From assembly GCA_937885475.1 (NCBI GenBank), contig CAKZZR010000171.1, forward strand, positions 1-8,013: a stretch of 8,013 bases of DNA, written 5' to 3'. Below the pieces are notes generated by a model, which did no database searches, had not been told where the DNA came from, and saw nothing but the letters and a program-made list of their open reading frames with translations. The stretch is from an uncultured Treponema sp. GTDB lineage: Bacteria; Spirochaetota; Spirochaetia; Treponematales; Treponemataceae. The translations under genes and the position numbers were made by a program. Positions 4,800 to 8,013 of the stretch are shown here, in pieces (positions within the stretch are counted from its first letter, which is position 1; each line of letters opens with the position of its first letter).

Positions 4800-5579
4800 A
4801 TGAACACACTCGACTTTCACAAAGCAAAGGAAGAAGGCAAAAAGCTTTCTATGATTACCTGCTATGACGCAACGTTCGCGCGGCTCATCGAGCAGACGGA
4901 CGTTGACCTTATCCTTATAGGCGACAGCGCAAGCATGGTCATGCACGGAGAACCCACGACGATTCCCGCCACAATGGAATGGATGGCGGAGCATACCAGA
5001 AGCGTGCGCAACGGAACGCAAAAATACATCGTTGCCGACATGCCGTTTTTGACCACGCGGAAGGGCATTGCCTTTGCCACTGACTGCGCAGGGCGCTTGC
5101 TTACTGCGGGCGCAAACTGCGTAAAAATTGAGGGCGTATTCGGGCAGGAGGACGTTATCCAGCATCTGACGCTGAGCGGAATTCCGGTGATGAGCCATCT
5201 GGGACTTACCCCGCAATTCTACCAGGCGTTCGGCGGACACAAAATGCAGGGCAAGACCGACGCGGCGGCAGAAAAAATCATCGAGGAAGCAAAAAAAGCA
5301 GAGGAGCTTGGCTGCTGCTCAATCGTTCTGGAATGCATTCCAGCTGCGCTCGCAGAAAAAATAACCAAGGCAGTTTCAATTCCGACCATCGGAATCGGTG
5401 CGGGCGTAAACTGCGACGGTCAGGTGCTCGTGCTGCAGGACATGCTGGGCATGAGCGGCTTTAAACCGCGCTTTGTGCGCCACTACCTTAACGGAGCGGA
5501 ACTTATAAAGAACGCGCTGAACCAGTACGCCGCCGACGTGCGCAACGCGGCATTCCCCGCCGGAGACGAGATTCGCTAG
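4800..5579 (+). CDS. panB: 3-methyl-2-oxobutanoate hydroxymethyltransferase (ketopantoate hydroxymethyltransferase)
   Basis: PanB transfers a hydroxymethyl group from 5,10-methylenetetrahydrofolate to 2-ketoisovalerate to give ketopantoate, the committed step of the pantoate branch. The 259-residue protein (E. coli 264) has the expected TIM-barrel motifs: TCYDATFA (20-27), LIGDSASMVMHG (39-50) with metal ligand Asp42, VADMPF (78-83) with Asp80, VKIEG (108-112) with Glu111, HLGLTPQ (133-139), GGHKMQGK (145-152), LECIPA (177-182) with catalytic Glu178, and IGIGAG (197-202). Start 4800 has GGAGG nine bases upstream and the family N-terminus. A reading from TTG at 4668 would put 44 unrelated residues, encoded by the promoter, in front. 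It is the first gene of a panB-panC operon, 24 bases ahead of panC. Its leader region contains an unusual repeated motif. The gene for the next enzyme, ketopantoate reductase, is absent here. Confidence 0.96.
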   Translation: MNTLDFHKAKEEGKKLSMITCYDATFARLIEQTDVDLILIGDSASMVMHGEPTTIPATMEWMAEHTRSVRNGTQKYIVADMPFLTTRKGIAFATDCAGRLLTAGANCVKIEGVFGQEDVIQHLTLSGIPVMSHLGLTPQFYQAFGGHKMQGKTDAAAEKIIEEAKKAEELGCCSIVLECIPAALAEKITKAVSIPTIGIGAGVNCDGQVLVLQDMLGMSGFKPRFVRHYLNGAELIKNALNQYAADVRNAAFPAGDEIR

Positions 5580-5603
5580 AAAAAAAAGACAGAGGAACAT
5601 ATT

Positions 5604-6353
5604 ATGCAAATTATAAAGACAGCAGAAGAAATGAAAAAAATCCGCGCGCAGGCGGGAACAAAAAAAATAGGCTTCGTGCCAACAATGGGCGGGCTGCACG
5701 ACGGACACCTGAGCCTGGTGAACCGCGCAAAAAGCGAGAACGACATAACCGTAGTAAGCGTCTACCTTAATCCCACTCAGTTCAACGACAAGAAGGACTT
5801 GGAGACCTACCCTGCGAACTTTGGCGATGACTGCGCGCTTCTTGAAAAAGCAGGCGTGGACTATCTTTTTGCGCCAACCTACCCCGTAATGTATCCGGAT
5901 GACTATAAATACAAGGTGATTGAGACGGATTTTTCCAAAACCCTGTGCGGCGCAACGCGCCCCGGCCATTTTGACGGCGTGCTTACCGTCGTAATGAAAC
6001 TGTTCAACCTTGTACGCCCCACAAACGCGTACTTTGGCGAGAAGGACTTTCAGCAGTTCAAGCTGCTCAAGGGAATGATTGACGCGTTCTTCCTTGACAT
6101 AAACATCGTGCCATGCCCCATCGTGCGCGAAAAAAACGGGCTTGCAATCTCAAGCCGGAACCGCAAGCTTTCTGAAGCTGGGCTTGGTCTTGCACCGCGC
6201 TTTCATGAAATCCTAAGCGGAAAAGGAACTCCGCAGGAAAAGACCGCCGAGCTTGAAAAGGCTGGCTTCAAGGTGGACTACGTTACCGAATACGACGGAC
6301 GGCTGTACGGAGCCGTATTCCTTGAGGACGTGCGACTTATAGACAACGTGTAG
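5604..6353 (+). CDS. panC: pantothenate synthetase (pantoate-beta-alanine ligase), short C-terminal domain
   Basis: PanC condenses pantoate with beta-alanine using ATP, through a pantoyl-adenylate intermediate. Visible motifs of this HIGH/KMSKS nucleotidyltransferase are PTMGGLHDGH (26-35), NPTQF (56-60), RPGHFDGV (119-126), YFGEKDFQQ (143-151) and IVREKNGLAISSRN (173-186). All parts of the ATP and pantoate site are present. At 249 residues it is about 30 shorter than the usual 280 or so. The loss is in the C-terminal lid domain, where only about 58 residues separate SSRN from the conserved LIDN near the end, against roughly 87 in E. coli (counted from memory). The reading frame is open and the terminal LIDN motif is retained, so this looks like a compact variant and not a broken gene. 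The start has AGAGG eight bases upstream. It is co-transcribed with panB. Confidence 0.95.
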   Translation: MQIIKTAEEMKKIRAQAGTKKIGFVPTMGGLHDGHLSLVNRAKSENDITVVSVYLNPTQFNDKKDLETYPANFGDDCALLEKAGVDYLFAPTYPVMYPDDYKYKVIETDFSKTLCGATRPGHFDGVLTVVMKLFNLVRPTNAYFGEKDFQQFKLLKGMIDAFFLDINIVPCPIVREKNGLAISSRNRKLSEAGLGLAPRFHEILSGKGTPQEKTAELEKAGFKVDYVTEYDGRLYGAVFLEDVRLIDNV

Positions 6354-6389
6354 TTCTTGCTAATGATAAGATACTCGTGCGAACAGAAT

Positions 6390-7826
6390 CTAATCCGTCC
6401 GCACGGCTTTCATTTCCTTCTTGTTCTGATACATCGCCTTGTCGGCACGCTTGAACACGTCGTCAACATTCTCATCGCTCTCTGAATCAAAAAACGCAAG
6501 TCCCGACGCGGCAGAAACGCGGTTCCAGGGATTCAAGCTCTTGTCTGCCTGCAGCGTTTCAATTTTTTCCTGCATTTTTTTCTGCAAATCCTGTGCGCAC
6601 TCGTAATCCCTGTTCTCAAGAATGACAAGGAATTCGTCGCCTCCAACGCGATACACCGGAGAATGCGCAAAAATGTCGCAGACCAGCTTGCAGAGTGTCT
6701 TTATGTAAATGTCGCCCTTTTCGTGTCCATAGGAATCGTTAACACGCTTAAGATAGTTTATATCAACCATGAGCAAGGCGAATTTTGCCATGCGGTTTAT
6801 GATGTCCCAGTTAAGGCGTTCCTTTTCCTTGTCGTAGGAAGCCTTGTTCTTTACGCCGGTAAGCGAGTCGCGGAACGCAATGGTGCTCATGTTCGTAACG
6901 TTCAATTTCATGTCAGCCATCTCGGCAGAATAGGTAAGAATCGCCTCCACATACTCCTTCATGTTACGGGACATGGCAACCAGAGTGTCTGCAAGAGCCT
7001 CAAGCTCGTCGCCAGTACGAATGCCCGGCTGCTCAAGGATAAGCGCCTCCGGATTCCGCTGGTTCTGGCTTTTTTCCGCAAAGTTTCCGGCGGTCCGCTC
7101 TATTTTTTTAAGCGGAATGATGACGCGCTTCTGAAGCCACATCAGCATAAAGGTTATGAACACGGCGCTCAGCACGAGCGCGCACAGCAGAATCAGCAGG
7201 AGATAGCTATGAAGCATAGTGTCTATGTTCCTGAGCGTCATTCCGGTCGTCAGAAGCAAAATGCCCTTTCCGTCCTTGTTGCGCACAGGAATCGCGCCGT
7301 CATACGTGCGTCCGAATTCCGTATGAGACGACGAGAATTTTATGGTCGTGCGGTTAAGCAGGTCGTCGTAAATGATGGGAATGAATTCCGGTGGATAGAA
7401 CGCGCCTATCATGTCGCCAAGCTTGGGAATTTCCATGTCCTTGTGATTGACTCCCGCGCGCTCGTCGGGCAGCAAGCCGGAGCCGACAGCCATAACGTCA
7501 TAGCCACGCTCCGTTCTTACCGGAGTCACCAGCGCAATATACTCAACATGGAACTGCTGGCGCGCGTCGTCAAGAAATTCCTCAAGAACCCAGTATTTTT
7601 CGCTTGCAACGCCGGTTTCAATGCACTGCTCCAAGTCGTCAATATCTATGCGGGAGATGGTCAGATTGATGATGTCCGTAAGATGACCCTTGTAGTGGCT
7701 CATCATCGTTCTATTGAAGATAACATAGCTGATTATTCCCATAATAAAGCAAAGCAAGATGATGAATACAAGACAGCCAATAAGAATATGCCGGCTCAGC
7801 GGATTTCGATAACGGTTCTCATTCAT
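6390..7826 (-). CDS. membrane diguanylate cyclase with extracytoplasmic sensor, HAMP and GGDEF domains
   Basis: The 478-residue protein should make cyclic di-GMP from two GTP in response to a signal outside the cytoplasm. It has a first membrane helix (about 15-37), a sensor region of about 170 residues, a second helix (about 208-231), a HAMP-like segment (about 230-290), a short helical linker and a GGDEF domain (about 317-475). The GGDEF domain is intact: RDSLTGVKNKASY (319-331), DINYLKRVNDSYGH (355-368) with metal-binding Asp355, and the signature VGGDEF (394-399). The inhibitory RxxD site five residues before the signature is replaced by FAHS, so product feedback at that site is not expected. 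There is no EAL or HD-GYP domain. The sensor may be a Cache-like fold, an inference from its helix-then-strand pattern; no ligand can be named. The start has AGGA seven bases upstream. It converges on panC with a 36-base gap and appears unrelated to CoA synthesis. Confidence 0.93.
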   Translation of the reverse strand: MNENRYRNPLSRHILIGCLVFIILLCFIMGIISYVIFNRTMMSHYKGHLTDIINLTISRIDIDDLEQCIETGVASEKYWVLEEFLDDARQQFHVEYIALVTPVRTERGYDVMAVGSGLLPDERAGVNHKDMEIPKLGDMIGAFYPPEFIPIIYDDLLNRTTIKFSSSHTEFGRTYDGAIPVRNKDGKGILLLTTGMTLRNIDTMLHSYLLLILLCALVLSAVFITFMLMWLQKRVIIPLKKIERTAGNFAEKSQNQRNPEALILEQPGIRTGDELEALADTLVAMSRNMKEYVEAILTYSAEMADMKLNVTNMSTIAFRDSLTGVKNKASYDKEKERLNWDIINRMAKFALLMVDINYLKRVNDSYGHEKGDIYIKTLCKLVCDIFAHSPVYRVGGDEFLVILENRDYECAQDLQKKMQEKIETLQADKSLNPWNRVSAASGLAFFDSESDENVDDVFKRADKAMYQNKKEMKAVRTD

Positions 7827-7848
7827 ACATACATCCTATTCATAAGAA

Positions 7849-7876
7849 ATTGTAAGGGAATAAGATGATATGTCAA
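7849..7876 (-). promoter_or_regulatory. sigma-70 promoter of the diguanylate cyclase gene
   Basis: On the minus strand a consensus TTGACA (plus 7871-7876), a 16-base spacer and TACAAT (plus 7849-7854) predict a start near 7842. The leader would be about 16 bases and includes the ribosome binding site AGGA. Confidence 0.72.
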
Positions 7877-7895
7877 CGAAAAAGAAAACGCAGGT

Positions 7896-7944
7896 AGGGC
7901 AAACGCATCATAAAATTCCGGAATTAAAAAATGCTGTTTGCCCT
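7896..7944. repeat. hairpin repeat with GGGCAAAC arms and central AATTCCGGAATT (copy 3 of the block)
   Basis: AGGGCAAACGCAT (7896-7908) pairs with ATGCTGTTTGCCCT (7931-7944) through 13 base pairs with one bulged base. The loop contains the perfect 12-base palindrome AATTCCGGAATT (7914-7925). Seven A follow on the plus strand, so it is not a terminator in either direction. The left arm is the same block as at 41-53 and 4298-4309. It lies just upstream of the diguanylate cyclase promoter. Confidence 0.6.
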
Positions 7945-7952
7945 AAAAAAAT

Positions 7953-8013
7953 AGCTTCCAGTCGAAGATTTGTTTTTCAAAAGCGCCGGCTAGCCGGCTT
8001 CACGCTGACTTTA
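7953..8013 (-). repeat. second, partial copy of the structured element at 4459-4572
   Basis: AGCTTCCAGTCGA (7953-7965), TTTTTCAAAA (7973-7982) and CACGCTGACT (8001-8010) align in order with 4467-4479, 4486-4495 and 4499-4508, about 80 percent identical over the first 30 bases. This copy contains an inserted perfect 14-base palindrome, GCCGGCTAGCCGGC (7985-7998), and on the minus strand it also ends in a T run (plus 7950-7944). The window ends before the partner arms, so its full length is unknown. Confidence 0.55.

Noticed and set aside
6376..6405. Inverted repeat CGTGCG/CGCACG between panC and the diguanylate cyclase gene
   Set aside because: The stem is only 6 bp with an 18-base loop, overlaps coding sequence and has no T run on either strand, so it is not supported as a terminator.
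6663..7868. 401-residue open frame on the plus strand
   Set aside because: It lies antisense to the diguanylate cyclase, has no family resemblance and no ribosome binding site of note; it is a by-product of codon use on the other strand.
1..8013. tRNA or rRNA genes, CRISPR array, insertion sequence with transposase
   Set aside because: No cloverleaf, rRNA segment, regularly spaced repeat array or transposase frame was seen on either strand.

Overview
This window reads as spirochaete chromosome, most likely a Treponema of moderate GC content. Three things suggest it: a type III pantothenate kinase, a treponeme-like outer-membrane protein with a Sec signal peptide, and a full-length desulfoferrodoxin. 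The assignment rests on gene content and style, not on a marker gene. Six genes of the route from aspartate and ketoisovalerate to coenzyme A dominate the window. Two genes of other function sit between them, and a membrane diguanylate cyclase closes the right side.

Layout: panD (minus strand, 100-450) is divergent from an outer-membrane protein gene (523-1725, plus). That gene converges on a tight minus-strand operon transcribed coaC-coaB-coaX (3768 down to 1741). Divergent from coaC, with its own strong promoter, is a two-iron superoxide reductase (dfx, 3943-4311). A 488-base gap (4312-4799) holds most of the unusual DNA: a 119-bp palindrome, a second multi-stem element ending in a T9 run on the minus strand, and a motif repeated every 26 bases across the promoter of the panB-panC operon (4800-6353). 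Convergent with panC is a HAMP-GGDEF gene (6390-7826, minus) with a clear promoter. The last 120 bases hold a hairpin and a second copy of the 4459-4572 element.

How the genes work together: PanD makes beta-alanine from aspartate, PanB makes ketopantoate, and PanC joins pantoate to beta-alanine to give pantothenate. CoaX phosphorylates pantothenate, CoaB adds cysteine and CoaC decarboxylates the product to 4'-phosphopantetheine. Ketopantoate reductase (panE), coaD and coaE are not in the window. The six genes lie in three transcription units with different promoters, so they are clustered but not one operon. The superoxide reductase, outer-membrane protein and diguanylate cyclase have no evident link to CoA synthesis.

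The most interesting material is non-coding: related repeat blocks occur at both window ends and in the dfx-panB gap, and the structured element may be an unrecognised small RNA or a degenerate mobile element. This is inference from sequence and predicted pairing only.
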